A stretch of 64,000 nt of DNA from Odobenus rosmarus divergens (GCF_000321225.1 NW_004450331.1:2148934-2212933); one strand, 5' to 3'; counted from the stretch's first letter, positions 11,263-22,932 are shown. Notes: generated by a model from the letters alone, not told the origin. A program made the numbers and translations.

Positions 11263-11443
11263 GGGCGCCTGGGTGGCTCAGTCGGTTGAGCATCTGCCTG
11301 CAGCTCAGGTCATGATCTCAGGGCCCTGGGATCAAGCCCTGCATTGGGCTCCCACTCATGGGGGAGCCTGCTTCTCCATCTCCCTCTGCCTGGTACTCTT
11401 ATCAAATAAATAAATAAATCTTTAAAAAAAAAAAAAAAAAAAA
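11263..11443 (+). mobile_element. Can-SINE, long form
   Basis: Full head and A-tail; right flank CTACTTTCCAGTGAGG repeats the left flank loosely. Confidence 0.85.
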
Positions 11444-11682
11444 CTACTTTCCAGTGAGGTAAAAACACAAAACCAGGTATGTCTACACTACTTAAGGAAG
11501 AATAGGTTGAAGAATCTATGCTTCACTTCAATGTAACATGCTTCCTCATCTACAGACTTGAACTCACATGAAAAAAACTACTTGAATCTGTTACTCCTTT
11601 ATACAAATACAACTTGGCTAAGACATTAAAACATTCTCATGTCTTGCCTTAAACATGTTTGCCAATTAAAAAAATAATAGTA

Positions 11683-11880
11683 GAGCACCTGAGTGGCTCA
11701 ACTGTTAAGCGTCTGCCTTGGCTCAGGTCATGATCCCGGGGTCCTGGGATCAAGCTCCTCATCAGGCTCCCTGCTCGGCGGGAAGCCTGCTTCTCCCTCT
11801 CCCACTCCCCCTGCTTGTGTTCCCTCTCTCGCTGTCTCTCTCTGTCAAATAAATAAATAAAATCTTTCAAAATAATAATA
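11683..11880 (+). mobile_element. Can-SINE, long form
   Basis: Complete body with TCTGTCAAATAAATAAATAA tail running into an ATA repeat. Confidence 0.9.
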
Positions 11881-11899
11881 ATAGTAATAATAATAATAA
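11864..11899 (+). repeat. (ATA/TAA)n tract at a SINE tail
   Basis: AATAATAATAATAGTAATAA-type repeats following the SINE at 11683-11880. Confidence 0.8.
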
Positions 11900-12066
11900 A
11901 GCATCACTGAAATTCTCTAGACCTACGGTGTCCTCTGGGGACAGAGGTACATGTTAAATGACATCAGCAAAATCCAGACCCTGGGAAACTCTCCAGGACA
12001 AATATCTAAGTTTTATAATAAGTATCAAAGAAAAAAGATGGAGAACCTAGACATTAGAGAAAGAAA

Positions 12067-12249
12067 GGGGCGCCTCGGTGACTCAGTCGTTAAGCGTCTG
12101 CCTTCGGCTGAGGTCATGATCTCAGGTTCCTGGGATCAGGCTCCACATCGGGCTCCCTGCTCAATGGGTGTCTTCTCCCTCTGCCTCTCTGCACTGCTTA
12201 TGCTCACTCATACTCTCTCAAAAATAAAATCTTTTTAAAAAATAAATAA
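12067..12249 (+). mobile_element. Can-SINE, long form
   Basis: GGGGCGCCTCGGTGACTCAG head; body shortened around 12160-12180. Confidence 0.85.
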
Positions 12250-12870
12250 AGCCTTAAGACACATCAACCAATCACAAATGCATGGAACTTACATAAATCT
12301 TAATTCAAATAAACTGCCAAAACAAAACAAAACAATTAGACAACTGGGAAAAATTGGGACTATTTGTTATCATGAATTAGTGCCAATGTTTTTTTATAAG
12401 TAATGAGTCTTTAAGTCCTTGTCTTTTACAGAAACAATGTAAAGAACTTGGAATATAATATAGTTGGCTGTCTTGAATTTGCTTCAGAAATAATCAGGGG
12501 ATGTATGACACTGGGGCATAGATATCCAACCGGCTGGTTACCAGGCTGGTCATCAGCTGGTGTTTCTTGAAGCTAGGTGATGGGTGAAGAAGATTTATTA
12601 CATTATTGTCTCTACTGTAGTACTTTTGAAATTTCTTTTTGCTCTCTAGTCTCTAGAAGTCACCATCTTCACAAATGACAAACCCCACCAAAATCAAGTC
12701 CAAGGCTTGGTAGTACTTGTAACATGAGAAAAGAAGTTTTAGAAGAAAAATATGATTTAAGTTTGTATAACTGTCTAATAGTGAAGAAGCCTAAATACTT
12801 TTCACTCACATAACCTTCAACCACATTAGCATTTCCCATATTGCAGAAACACTAAAAGGTCCTAAGATTG

Positions 12871-13257
12871 CCCCCCCCTTTTTTTTTTAAAGATTGTACC
12901 TATTTGGGGCACCTGGGTGGCTCAGTCGTTAAGCGTCTGCCTTGGGCTCAGGTCATGATCCCAGAGTCCTGGGATCCAGCCCCGCATCCAGCTCCCTGCT
13001 CAGCGGGAAGCCTGCTTCTCCCCGGGCTTATGTTCCTGCTCTCGCTATCTCTCTGTCAAATAAATAAATAAAATCTTTTAAAAAAAGATTGTATCTGTTC
13101 ATTTGAGAGACAGAGTAAGAATGAACAAGAGGAGGGTGAAGCGCAGAGGGAGAAGCAGACTCCCCGCTGAGCAGGAAGCCGGATGCGGGGCTGGATCCCA
13201 GAACTCCGGGATCATGACCTGAGCCAAAGGCTTAACGACTGAGCCATCCAGGCGCCC
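12871..13257 (-). mobile_element. Can-SINE, long form, interrupted
   Basis: Flanked by CCTAAGATTGC / CCTAAGACTGC; split by the SINE at 12906-13083. Confidence 0.9.
12906..13083 (+). mobile_element. Can-SINE, long form, nested
   Basis: Flanked by AAAGATTGTACCT / AAAGATTGTATCT of the outer SINE. Confidence 0.9.
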
Positions 13258-13429
13258 CCTAAGACTGCTTTAGATGACAGTCTCCTCTTGCCTAAGGTGG
13301 ATAGTACAAGATTTCTTTCATTTTAATAACTACAGTGTAACTTCAAATATAGAATATTCACAAAAAACTATCTTGTAACAATGTATATTAATGAAATTAT
13401 CTGTGCCATTCATTTAAAAAGAATTCTTT

Positions 13430-13616
13430 GGGGGCGCCTGGGTGGCTCAGTCGTTAAGCGTCTGCCTTCAGCTCAGGTCATGATCGGGGGTCCTGGGATC
13501 AAGTCCTGCATCAGGCTCCCTGCTCAGCAGGGAGTCTGCTTCTCTGCCCTTCCCCCTGCTCATGCGCACTTGCATGCTCTCTTTCTAAAATAAAATCTTC
13601 AAAAAAAATTAAAAAT
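13430..13616 (+). mobile_element. Can-SINE, long form
   Basis: Target repeats GAATTCTTTG / GAATTCTTTG. Confidence 0.9.
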
Positions 13617-13837
13617 AGAATTCTTTGTTACACAGTCCAACAATTCTACACAACTTGGATTTATGCCAATTCTGATACAAACAAAAGATGCACATGAAAA
13701 GTTGCATTTTCTACTGCTAGCAAGATTAAAGTCAGCAACACCCAGGGAGAGTAATCATTTCCAGATTATTTCTGCCACAATTACAATTTAAGAATCAATT
13801 TTTAAATTTCAATACTGAGAATTAAAAGAAGAGATAC

Positions 13838-14058
13838 CATTTATTCAGTGACTTCTAAAGGGCAAAAGATCATGCCAGGCACTCGAAATACATTTTCAAT
13901 GTGTCCTTACACCAACAACCAAGTCAAGTAGGCATTAATAGTCCCACTCTATAGATTAAGGAAACAGTCTCAAGAGGTTCTTTTAACCAAGGTAAAAAGC
14001 AGGTAAATGAAAAGCCAAACTGAAACTTCTCACTCCAATTTCCATGCTATTTCTACCT
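13838..14058 (+). mobile_element. MIR SINE remnant
   Basis: ATGCCAGGCACTCGAAATAC, then a TATAGATTAAGGAAACAGTC block in MIR order. Confidence 0.6.
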
Positions 14059-14468
14059 TAATTTTAGGTGTCTACTATTTGACTTTTATGTAAGAAAAAA
14101 ACCGCTCCCACAGATCAAGAAAACTGTCCAATATAATCATAATACTATCAATCCCAATCTCCTGCAGAAAATTCTAGAAATTACTTAGTTTATATCCACA
14201 TTTCATAGAGGATGATCAATGGGGTCACATCAAAACAGAGTAGATCATTTCAGGTAACCAAAATATCCAGCTTCACCCAGCAGCTAATATGAGACATGAA
14301 TAAGACAAATAACTCTACTGACAATAAAATATCCAACGCATAGGATATTTCCAGAAGTTCCCTTCTGGGAAGTCCTTTCAAGGGCCCAACATGTTTATAT
14401 GTAAAAGCTGTTTGATAAAATAATCTTAAAAGTATTAGGCATTAGTCTTTAAGAAAGCATTACAAAAA

Positions 14469-14587
14469 GGGCACCGGCTGGCTCAGTTGGAAGAGCATGC
14501 GACTTCTGATCTCCAAGTTGTGAGTTCGAGCTCCACTTTGGGTGTAGAGCTACATAACTTAAGTAAATAAAACTTTAAAAAAAAAAA
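14469..14587 (+). mobile_element. Can-SINE, short form
   Basis: GGCACCGGCTGGCTCAGTTG ... GGGTGTAGAGCTACATAACT, A-tail. Confidence 0.8.
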
Positions 14588-14820
14588 GCAGCTTTATGAT
14601 AAATCTATGTGTTTTTTCTTTAGAACTTCAGTAACTATATTTCACATTTCCAAATTATATTCTTAATTCCAATTACATTCTGAAAAAAGAAAAAGATGAC
14701 AAATTTCCAAGAGCAGTGATGGTAAAATCTAAATAAACCTAAAAACCCCAGATGCTAGAAAATTCAACAGCTCCACTTTCTGCCATGTTTAGAACGTGAC
14801 ATGTTAAAACTGCCGATCAT

Positions 14821-14845
14821 GGCTGCCTGGCTGGCTCAGTCAAGA
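14821..14845 (+). mobile_element. Can-SINE head fragment
   Basis: GCTGCCTGGCTGGCTCAGTC only, no body. Confidence 0.55.
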
Positions 14846-14886
14846 CAATCTAAAATGTAGTATCATGCTTATAATCATTGTGAGTA

Positions 14887-14998
14887 GGGGCACCTGGTTG
14901 GCTCAGGGGATGGAGCATGCAACTCTTGATCCCGAGGTCATGAGTTCAAGCCCCAAGTTAGGCATAAAGATTACTTAAAATAGTAATAATCAAAAAAA
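14887..14998 (+). mobile_element. Can-SINE, short form
   Basis: Flanked by AATCATTGTGAGTA / AATCAGTGTGATTA. Confidence 0.8.
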
Positions 14999-16693
14999 TA
15001 ATCAGTGTGATTATACCCTAACACTATCTATGACTCACATCTCCAAACCCATGAAGGACAGTCTCTCAAAGGCAGAAAGTCTTGGTCTTCTTTACCATGT
15101 TAATGTAACTGGCCAAAAAGTTTAGCATAAGCCAAAAGGAGACAGGGCACTGAGCACCAAAGGTATACAAGTATACAGGCTCTCACCTTTGCACAGTACA
15201 TACAGTACATTCCCTCAAGTGTATCCGCAACACATCTACCTGCCCTCAGGCTTTCTCTGTAATACTGACATCAAGAGTTTAAAATGGCCCTTTCCACCCG
15301 GCCTGTCCAGCCCTTTCCTAAATGTTCTAACCGTTTTGAAAGCTTTACTATTAGAAAAACTATCACAAACTAAATCTGTCGTTAACAATCTGTACAGGGC
15401 ATTAAAATTTTAGTGGGCTGGGCTTTAGACTTTAACACCTTGTAAAAATGTTAAAATAAAAGCTTATGCATTTTCAAAACACTTAAAAACGTGTTAAACA
15501 GCCAAGCCGTTAATTAATTGCCTGAAGACTGACTTGTAGAAACAAATGCAGAACTTAAGCTATCAGGACAGATCATCCACCAGGGGGCAGCACACAAACA
15601 CACCCCCTAACCACCATTTGTCCGCTTATCAGGTCATTTTAATTTTTACCCAGGCTTCAGAGGGGCTGGGAAAGGACCTAGGTCAAAGTTTTAACTTTTT
15701 TTCCTAAAAGGTCTTACATACACTTACATTTAGCATACTCTACTGATGATTAAAACCCGAATACATCTTAAATTTAAGACTACAATGTCATTTACAAATA
15801 TTTGGGATTCTAATTCCTTTCCCTACAGATTTAACTGTTGGGACAGCCTTTATTTATTTACCCCTATGTTTAGAACTTTAAGTATTTCAGGACCTGGGAA
15901 GGCTTTAAATACAGAGACTGGGGAACTAAACTATTACAATTCTATCCTCACTCTGATACAAGCAGAAAAAGCAACAGGAAAAATGCTATTTGTGCAATTC
16001 GGTTTCTCTTCAAGAGCCTGTAAATTCAGAGTCATGACAGGAGACCAAACAAATAGCATCAAAAAAACCAAACAACCAAATCTGATTTACTTATAACACA
16101 CACATCTTAAAATTCTGTAGACAGAAGAGACTTCCAAAATGTTAACAGTTCCCACCTCCTCTAGAAACTGCAAATTATCAGTCTGAAAGATTAAGTCCAG
16201 CTATGCATTTAAAGTTACTGCCAATTACGACAATGGCTAAAAAGATGTTAATGCGCGTTTCATATAAATTTGTTCTAACTGAATAAAATTACCATAAAAT
16301 GTTAGTTTTTCTCCTTCAAAAGAGAAAATAATGCTTTTCTGTCTCCCTACCACCTGGCACACAGGTGATCACTAGCAGGGCTCAATAGGTAAGCGTAAAG
16401 AAAAACTGAACTGCAAGTAAGCCAAGAGGTCAAACTGCAAATACCAATAGCTTTAAAACAACCTCTTGAATAAATCTATTTATTATCGGTTGGCTACAGA
16501 TTCATGTCATCCTGGGAATTTTAAAGTTTTGTTCAAATAATGAAGAACTATAATTTTCAAAAATTTTAATTCAGCATTTCTGTGTTTGCTTCATTATTGG
16601 AATAACAAAATTAATACATACTCAATCTTTGCTGAGACCAATACCCAGATTTCAAGAAGTTATGTTTCAAAGTTAATCAAAAAGTTTCAGTAC
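14999..16693. other. Longest SINE-free stretch in the left part of intron 2
   Basis: 1.7 kb without SINEs. Mostly A/T-rich. A 116-codon ATG-less frame at 15746-16096 shows no motif. Confidence 0.6.
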
Positions 16694-16807
16694 TGGGGTG
16701 CCTGGCTAGCTCAGTCAGAAGAGCATGTGATTCTCGATCTCGGGGTTCTAAATTTGAATGCCATGTTGGTATAGAGATTACTTAAGAATAAAATCTTAAA
16801 AAAAAAT
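16694..16807 (+). mobile_element. Can-SINE, short form
   Basis: GGGGTGCCTGGCTAGCTCAG ... GTATAGAGATTACTTAAG. Confidence 0.8.
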
Positions 16808-17005
16808 TGTTTTAGAAATTTTGAGGTTATTTTACTAAAACATCCACCTAGCCCACTGACAAATTTAGAGATTTAGGATAGCAGTATTTAAACCAAATTA
16901 AAAATTACAATAAAACTAGTTACCAGAATTTTATGATTAACCAAACCATTAGAAAGCATTTTAGTGAAATTTTAACATTTTTAAATTAATAGCATTATAA
17001 AAAAC

Positions 17006-17171
17006 CTTTTTTTTAAAGATTTGTTTTTAGGGGGGGAGGGGCAGAGGGAGAGAAAGAATCCTAAGTAGACTCCCCCTTGAGTGTGGAGCCCAACGCGGGG
17101 CTGTATCCCTCAACCCTGAGATCATGAGCCAAATTAAGACCCGGAGGCCTGACTGAGCCACCCGGACAACC
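17006..17171 (-). mobile_element. Can-SINE, long form, diverged
   Basis: AAAGATTTGTTTTTAGGG head; GACTGAGCCACCCGGACAAC end. Confidence 0.75.
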
Positions 17172-17175
17172 CTAG

Positions 17176-17280
17176 AAAATTTTTTTCATGTAATCTCCAC
17201 CCCCAATGTGGGGGCTCCAACTCACGACCCCAAGGATCAAGAGCTGCACACCCTACTCACTAACCCAGCCAGGTGCCTTG
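17176..17280 (-). mobile_element. Can-SINE, short form
   Basis: TGTAATCTCCACCCCCAATG ... ACCCAGCCAGGTGCC. Confidence 0.75.
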
Positions 17281-17683
17281 TGCTACTATAAAATTTAGAA
17301 CTTATTCTGAAAAAGTTAAACATTCACACTGATACACAAATCTAAGATGACCAAAACTCAAATGTCAGATCTACATATTTAGAAAGTATAAACAGTGTTA
17401 TTTTTAAAATAAACTTGTTTATATTGAAGATACATAACTAATCAGATATATTACACAGTATCAAATTACTAGCTATAATTTCATTATATTTAATAACATT
17501 TAATTATGTAGTTTGTATAAAAGCTATCTTTAAGTCCCTAAATTCAGAATCAGCTAGACTGATGTACACTAATGTTTTAAATTTCCACCTAAACAAAACA
17601 CACCAGTATTTCATTTGTTAAAAATTCATTAATGTAAATTTCACTTTACATCATTTATGTTAACAGCTTAAAAGCTAAAAATA
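17281..17683. other. Intronic A/T-rich sequence, nothing recognised
   Basis: Unique-looking, about 25% GC. Confidence 0.6.
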
Positions 17684-17791
17684 GGGCTGCCCAGCTGGCT
17701 CATTCAGTGTTGACTCTTGATCTGGGGGCTGTGAGTTCAAGCCCCATGTTGGGTGTAGAGATTACTTAAAATCTTTAAAAAAAAGAAAAAA
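17684..17791 (+). mobile_element. Can-SINE, short form
   Basis: GGGCTGCCCAGCTGGCTCAT ... GTTGGGTGTAGAGATTACTT; abuts the next SINE. Confidence 0.8.
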
Positions 17792-17955
17792 GGGGCACCT
17801 GGGTGGCTCACTTGGTTAAGCATTTGCCTTCGGTTCAGGTCATGATCTAATAAGGGTGCTGGGATGGGTCCCTACCTCGCTTCTCCCTCTCCTCCTCCAC
17901 CCCACTTGTGCTCACACTCTCTCTCAAATCAATAAAATCTTAAAAACAAAAAAAA
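17792..17955 (+). mobile_element. Can-SINE, long form, shortened
   Basis: GGGGCACCTGGGTGGCTCAC head; internal deletion near 17872. Confidence 0.8.
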
Positions 17956-18176
17956 CTAAAAACTAAAAATAATTTCCTTCTTTAAAATCCTGAACTATTT
18001 TTTCTGTTAAGTTTACAAATCAAATTTCAGTCTTTTCCAAAATATTTTAATAAGATTTTTCAACAAAAATTCTAATTTTAAAAATAAAACAGCAGGTTGG
18101 GAACCCAAAGAAGCAGTTTAAGAACACCATTAGAAAAATAAAAAACATTAAAAGTAAAATATCCTAAGTATTTTTA

Positions 18177-18355
18177 GGGGTGCCTGGGTGGTTCAGTTGG
18201 TTAAGCCTCCAACTCTTGATTTTGGCTCAGGTCATGATCTCAGGGTTGTGAGATCAAGCCCTGCATCAGGCTCACGTGCTGAGCGTGGAACCTGCTTGGG
18301 ATTCTCATTCTCCCTCTGCCGGCCCCCTTCTAAAAGTATATATATTTTTTAAAAA
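18177..18355 (+). mobile_element. Can-SINE, long form
   Basis: GGGGTGCCTGGGTGGTTCAG to TATATATATTTTTTAAAA; older subfamily. Confidence 0.8.
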
Positions 18356-18515
18356 GGGTGTCTGGGTGGCTCAGTTGGGCACCCAGCTCATGATCTGAGC
18401 TCAGGTCTTGATCTCAGATCAAGACGCCTCTCCCCCCTGCTCATGCTCTCTCTCCATGCTGGGCGTGGAGTATACTTAATTGAAAAAAATTAAATTGAAA
18501 AAAATTAAAAAATTT
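18356..18515 (+). mobile_element. Can-SINE, rearranged
   Basis: SINE head, then tail-type CTCATGCTCTCTCTCC before the GCTGGGCGTGGAGTATACTT block, so internal order is disturbed. Confidence 0.65.
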
Positions 18516-18532
18516 TTTAAACAAAGAAGTTG

Positions 18533-18656
18533 AGGGGCACCCAGCTAGCTCAGTCAGTAGAGCATGCATCTTTTGATCTCAGGGTTCTGAGTTCAAGCCC
18601 CAAACTGGGAGTAGAGATTTGCTTAAAAATAAAATCTTAAAATAAAATCTTAAAAA
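18533..18656 (+). mobile_element. Can-SINE, short form
   Basis: Flanked by AAACAAAGAAG on both sides; tail unit AAAATCTTAAAAT duplicated. Confidence 0.85.
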
Positions 18657-18796
18657 AACAAAGAAGATGGGGGAAAAAGAGCACTAAGAATTAAATTTAG
18701 AGCACTGAACTAGTTCCAGTTAATGTAATATGTTTTTTTACATGCCCTTTAAAAGGACTACTCTGAAATTTTCATAGGTTTGGGTTTTTGTTGTTT

Positions 18797-18987
18797 TTTT
18801 AAGATTTTATTTATTTATTTGACAGAGAGAGACACAGTAAGAGAGGGAACACAAGCAGGGGGAGTGGGAGAGGGAGAAGCAGGCTTCCCGTGGAGCAGGG
18901 AGCCCAATGCGGGGCTCGATCCCAGCACCCTGGGATCATGACCTGAGCCAAAGGCAGACGCTTAATGACTGAGCCACCCAGGTGCCC
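18797..18987 (-). mobile_element. Can-SINE, long form
   Basis: Complete; flanks GGTTTGGGTTTTTG / GGTTTGGGGGTTTTG. Confidence 0.9.
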
Positions 18988-19172
18988 CGTGGTTTGGGGG
19001 TTTTGTTTTTTTTTCTTTTGGGTTAATATTGCACAAACACCTTTCTTGCTTCCATAATTGATGATGGGAATAAACCACATGCTCGAATTTTCAGAAAATT
19101 TTAATAATCTATAACAAGTACTAATAAGGAAATAATGTAACATTGTTAATATCCTACTAATAACAAAGACAT

Positions 19173-19490
19173 TTATGATCCTGGGGTCCTGAGATCGAGC
19201 CCCGGGATCAGGCTACCCGCTCAGCAAGAAGTCTGCTTCTCCCTCTCCCTTTGCCCCTTTCTCCTGCTCATGCTCTCTCTCAAATAAATAAATTTTTTAA
19301 AGATTTTATTTATTTGACAGAGAGAGATACAGCAAGAGAGGGAACACAAGCAGGGGGAGTGGGAGAGGGAGAAGCAGGCTTCCCGCTGAGCAGGGAGCCC
19401 GATGCGGGGTGACCTGAGCCAAAGGCAGACACTTAACGACTGAGCCACCCAGGTGCCCCTCAAATAAATTCTTTAAAAAAAAAAAAAAAA
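19173..19490 (+). mobile_element. Can-SINE, 5'-truncated and interrupted
   Basis: Starts inside the body at ATGATCCTGGGGTCCTGAGA; tail split by the SINE at 19298-19459. Confidence 0.8.
19298..19459 (-). mobile_element. Can-SINE, long form, nested
   Basis: Flanked by CTCAAATAAAT on both sides; lacks the GGGCTCGATCCCAGGACC part. Confidence 0.85.
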
Positions 19491-19586
19491 GAAATAAAAA
19501 ATTAAAAATAAAACAAGTTTTAACATATTATCAATTCAGATATAGGTAAACATACTTTACTCCTCAATCAAGACTCCACTATTTTG

Positions 19587-19680
19587 GAGGCACCTGGCTG
19601 GCTCAGTCCATGAATCATGTGACTCTTGGATCTCAGCATCCTGAGTCCACAATGGACATAGTTTACTTAAAAAAAAAAAA
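19587..19680 (+). mobile_element. Can-SINE, short form
   Basis: Flanked by CCACTATTTT / ACACTATTTT. Confidence 0.8.
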
Positions 19681-19749
19681 CACTATTTTTAATCGTATTG
19701 AACATACTATATTACCACAATTTCCCCCCCTCCCAGCTTCCAACACATT

Positions 19750-20127
19750 TTTTTTTTTTTTAAAGATTTTATTTGAGGGGCACCTGGGTGGCTCAGTTAA
19801 GTGTCTGCCTTCAGCTGAGGTCATGATTGCAGGGTCTTGGGATCGAGCCCCACATCGGGCTCCCTGCTCAACGGGGAGCCTGCTTCTACCTCTCCTTCTG
19901 CCTACTGCTCACCCAGCTTGTGCACTGTCAAAAAAATCAAATCTTTAAAAATTTTTTTTATTTGAAAGAGCACGAGAGAACGAGAGATAGCACAAGCAGG
20001 GGGAGGGGCAGAGGGAGAAGCAGGCTCCAGCTGAGCAGGGAGCCCGATGGGGGGCTCGATCCCAGGACTCTGGGATCATGACCTGAGCCGAAGGCAGCCG
20101 CTTAACAACTGAGCCACCCAGGCGCCC
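19750..20127 (-). mobile_element. Can-SINE, long form, interrupted
   Basis: T-run and AAAGATTTTATTTGA at 19750-19776, remainder at 19949-20127. Confidence 0.85.
19777..19948 (+). mobile_element. Can-SINE, long form, nested
   Basis: GGGGCACCTGGGTGGCTCAG head and TCAAATCTTTAAAA tail inside the previous element. Confidence 0.85.
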
Positions 20128-20138
20128 CCCAAGGCACT

Positions 20139-20179
20139 CTTAAAAGTGCTTTTTAAGTGGCACCTGTATGGCTCAGTCA
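20139..20179 (+). repeat. 41-bp exact repeat, copy 1
   Basis: Identical to 21766-21806. It covers 18 bp of flank (CTTAAAAGTGCTTTTTAA, itself a small inverted repeat) plus the first 23 bp of a SINE head. Confidence 0.9.
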
Positions 20180-20260
20180 ATACAGCCTGCAACTCCTGGA
20201 TCTCAGGGTTATGAGTTCAAGCCCCACTTTGAGTGTAGAGCTTAAAAAAAAAAACACCTA
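20157..20260 (+). mobile_element. Can-SINE, short form
   Basis: GTGGCACCTGTATGGCTCAG ... GAGTGTAGAGCTTAAAA; its head and left flank are duplicated at 21766. Confidence 0.8.
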
Positions 20261-20293
20261 CTTTTTAAAACCTCTAAAAACACTAAGGGGGCT

Positions 20294-20487
20294 GGGGCGC
20301 TTGGGTGGCTCCGTCGGTTGAACATCTGCCTCTGGCTCAGTTCATGGTCCTGGTGTCCTGGGATCAAGCCCTGGGTAGGGCTCCTGCTCAGTGGAGAGTC
20401 TGCTTCTCCTCCTCCCTCTGTCCCTCCCCCTGCTCGTTTTGTCTCTCTCCCCCCTTTCTCTCTCAAATAAATAAAATCTTTAAAAAA
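20294..20487 (+). mobile_element. Can-SINE, long form
   Basis: GGGGCGCTTGGGTGGCTCCG to AAATAAATAAAATCTTTAAA. Confidence 0.85.
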
Positions 20488-20528
20488 AATTAATAAGGAT
20501 TTTATAACTTTTTAAAAAATTGTATCAA

Positions 20529-20704
20529 GGGGCACCTGGGTGGCTCAGATGGTTAAGCATCTGCCTTTGGCTCAGATCATGATCCCAGGATCCTGGGATG
20601 GAGCCCCTGCATCGGGCTCCCAGCTCAGTGGGGAGTCTGCTTCTCCCTCTCCCTTTCCCACTGCTTGTGCCCTCTCTAATGAATAAATAAAATCTAAAAA
20701 AAAA
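20529..20704 (+). mobile_element. Can-SINE, long form
   Basis: GGGGCACCTGGGTGGCTCAG to AATAAATAAAATCTAAAA; adjoins an opposite-strand short SINE. Confidence 0.85.
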
Positions 20705-20808
20705 TTTTTTTTTAATTGTATTAAGTTCTATGCCCAATGTGGAGCTCAAACTCATAACCCTGAGATCAAGAGTCGCATGCTCTACCACCTGCACCAGCCA
20801 GGCACTCC
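20705..20808 (-). mobile_element. Can-SINE, short form
   Basis: CTATGCCCAATGTGGAGCTC ... CACCAGCCAGGCACTCC. Confidence 0.8.
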
Positions 20809-20921
20809 TTCAATCTTCCAATGTTTTTAATTACCACAGGAAAAAATAGTTTTGCCTAATTCCTGTGGGTGTTCTATATATAGTATATTATCTCAAAAAA
20901 ATAGTTTAAGATTACATCTGA

Positions 20922-21243
20922 GGGGCGCCTGACTGGCTCAATAAGTGGAACACGTGACTCTTGATCTTGGGGTCATGAGTTCAAGCCCCATACTGGGTAT
21001 AGAGATTACTTAAAAATAAATTTTTTTTTTTTTTTTAAGATTTATTTACATGAGAGAGAGAGCATGAGCAGGAGGGGGAGAGGAAGAGAGAATATGAAGC
21101 AGTATCTGTGTGCTCAGCATGGAACCTGATGCGAGGATGGATCTCATGACGCTGAGATCACAACCCGAGCCAAAACCAAGAGTCAGATGCTTAACCAACT
21201 ATGGCACCCAGGTGCCCCTTAAAAATAAAATCTTAAAAAAAAG
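20922..21243 (+). mobile_element. Can-SINE, short form, interrupted
   Basis: Body 20922-21019, tail TTAAAAATAAAATCTTAAAA at 21219-21238. Confidence 0.85.
21020..21218 (-). mobile_element. Can-SINE, long form, nested
   Basis: T-run to GGCACCCAGGTGCCCC; flanked by TTAAAAATAAA on both sides. Confidence 0.85.
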
Positions 21244-21765
21244 ATTACTTTGATTCAGTTCAGTGTGCACACCACTCACCAAGAGACAGAAGATTAAACA
21301 CTGAAGAAATATATGACCATGCTCTACCAATTTCACACTACTGAATTAGGGCATCAAAATCCAACAGCCTGGGAAAAATGCACAATTAGGAGCTACAATT
21401 AAGTAAGGCAGTTATGGTACAAAATAACCTACATCCGAGTAACAGTTTTTGTAAGTGATGTGTAATACCTATTGTCTAGTACATATATTTTCAGGTACAG
21501 GACACAGTATCTGAATTTAGACTTAATATATCCGATACATGAAGAAGGACATGATTTTCACTAGTTCTACGACACCCCCTGATGAGTCAAAGATAGATTT
21601 ATTGCATTTAGGCAGTTACATTTTCAAATTAAGTACAAAGCTGCTCGTCTAAAATGAAACACTATCATGCAAGATTTCATCCAGTATTTTGGACATTTGG
21701 TTATCATAATCATTTTTCCATCTGTGCTGAATCATGCCTTTAGCCTACCACCACCATGCTAATAT
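21244..21765. other. Intronic sequence, nothing recognised
   Basis: No repeat identified between two SINE clusters. Confidence 0.6.
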
Positions 21766-21806
21766 CTTAAAAGTGCTTTTTAAGTGGCACCTGTATGGCT
21801 CAGTCA
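21766..21806 (+). repeat. 41-bp exact repeat, copy 2
   Basis: Same 41 bases as 20139-20179, ending abruptly at CTCAGTCA without the rest of the SINE. Confidence 0.9.
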
Positions 21807-21850
21807 TACCTAGTCCATATTACTATTAACAAATGAAGAAGAAAAAAAAT

Positions 21851-21990
21851 TTTTTTTTTATTTTAGAGACAGAGCAGGGAGGAGGAGCGGAGGCAGAGGG
21901 ACAAGCAGACGCTGTGCCGAGCATGTAGCCTGACGTGGGGCTTGATGCCAGCCAGGACCCTGAGATCATGACCTGAGGCGAAATCAAGAG
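21851..21990 (-). mobile_element. Can-SINE, long form, end-truncated
   Basis: GAGACAGAGCAGGGAGGAGG to GATCATGACCTGAGGCGAAA; the GAGCCACCCAGG end is missing. Confidence 0.75.
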
Positions 21991-22164
21991 GAAAACTCTT
22001 CCTTAAGTTAAATACCAACTAACAAATGTAGGAAAAATAACGGGATTAGAAAGTCACCCTATCACAGCCATTAGAGTAATAATGGTTTCAGATAAGAATT
22101 ATCAATGAATGCTAAAACTAGTGAAAGTATGATGAGAAATAGGATCTTTTCAGTCTTAAAATAT

Positions 22165-22175
22165 CCCCCCCCCCC
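22165..22175 (+). repeat. Poly-C run
   Basis: Eleven consecutive C. Confidence 0.85.
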
Positions 22176-22256
22176 GCAAGATTCTTAATACAAACGAGAA
22201 AATAGTAATTTTATACTAGAGAATACTGGCAGATACCACTCTAACAAATCAGTCTA

Positions 22257-22444
22257 GGGGCGCCTGGGTGGCTCAGTCAGTTAAGCGTCTACCTTCAGCA
22301 CAGGTCATGGTCCCAAGGTCCTGGGATTCAGGCCCTGCATCAGGCTCCCTGCTCAGTTGGGAGTCTGCTTCTCTCTCCCTCTTCTCCTCCCCCAAGCCCC
22401 TGCTCTGTCAAATAAAATAAAATCTTTAAGAAAAAAAAAAAAAA
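22257..22444 (+). mobile_element. Can-SINE, long form
   Basis: Flanked by AATCAGTCTA / AATCGGTCTA. Confidence 0.9.
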
Positions 22445-22733
22445 ATCGGTCTAAGTTAACACATCTCCACTACTGGAACAAAAATCAACATCTCATATTC
22501 CTGATGTGGTACACTAAGGACACCATTACTTTTGTGGTATTCCATCAAAAACACATGACCTGATTCCAACAATGGGGAGACATCAGACCAACCAATACTG
22601 CGGAACATTCTACAAAATAATTAGCTTATACTCCTCACAAACATGAAGGTCTTAGAAAAAACAACAAAAAAATCACAAAGGACAGCAAAGACAAAAGATG
22701 AAGGAATTGTTCCAGATTAAAAGAAACCAAAGA

Positions 22734-22932
22734 GGGGCGCCTGGGTGGCTCAGTCATTAAGCATCTGCCTTCGGCTCAGGTCATGGTCCCAGGGTCCTGG
22801 GATCGAGTCCCGCATTGGGCTCCCTGCTGGGCAGGAAGCCCGCTTCTCCCTCTCCCACTCCCCCTGCTTCTGTTCCCACTCTCGCTGTGTCTCTCTCTGT
22901 CAAATAAATAAAATCTTTAAAAAAATAAAAAT
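22734..22932 (+). mobile_element. Can-SINE, long form
   Basis: Flanked by AAACCAAAGA on both sides. Confidence 0.9.
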
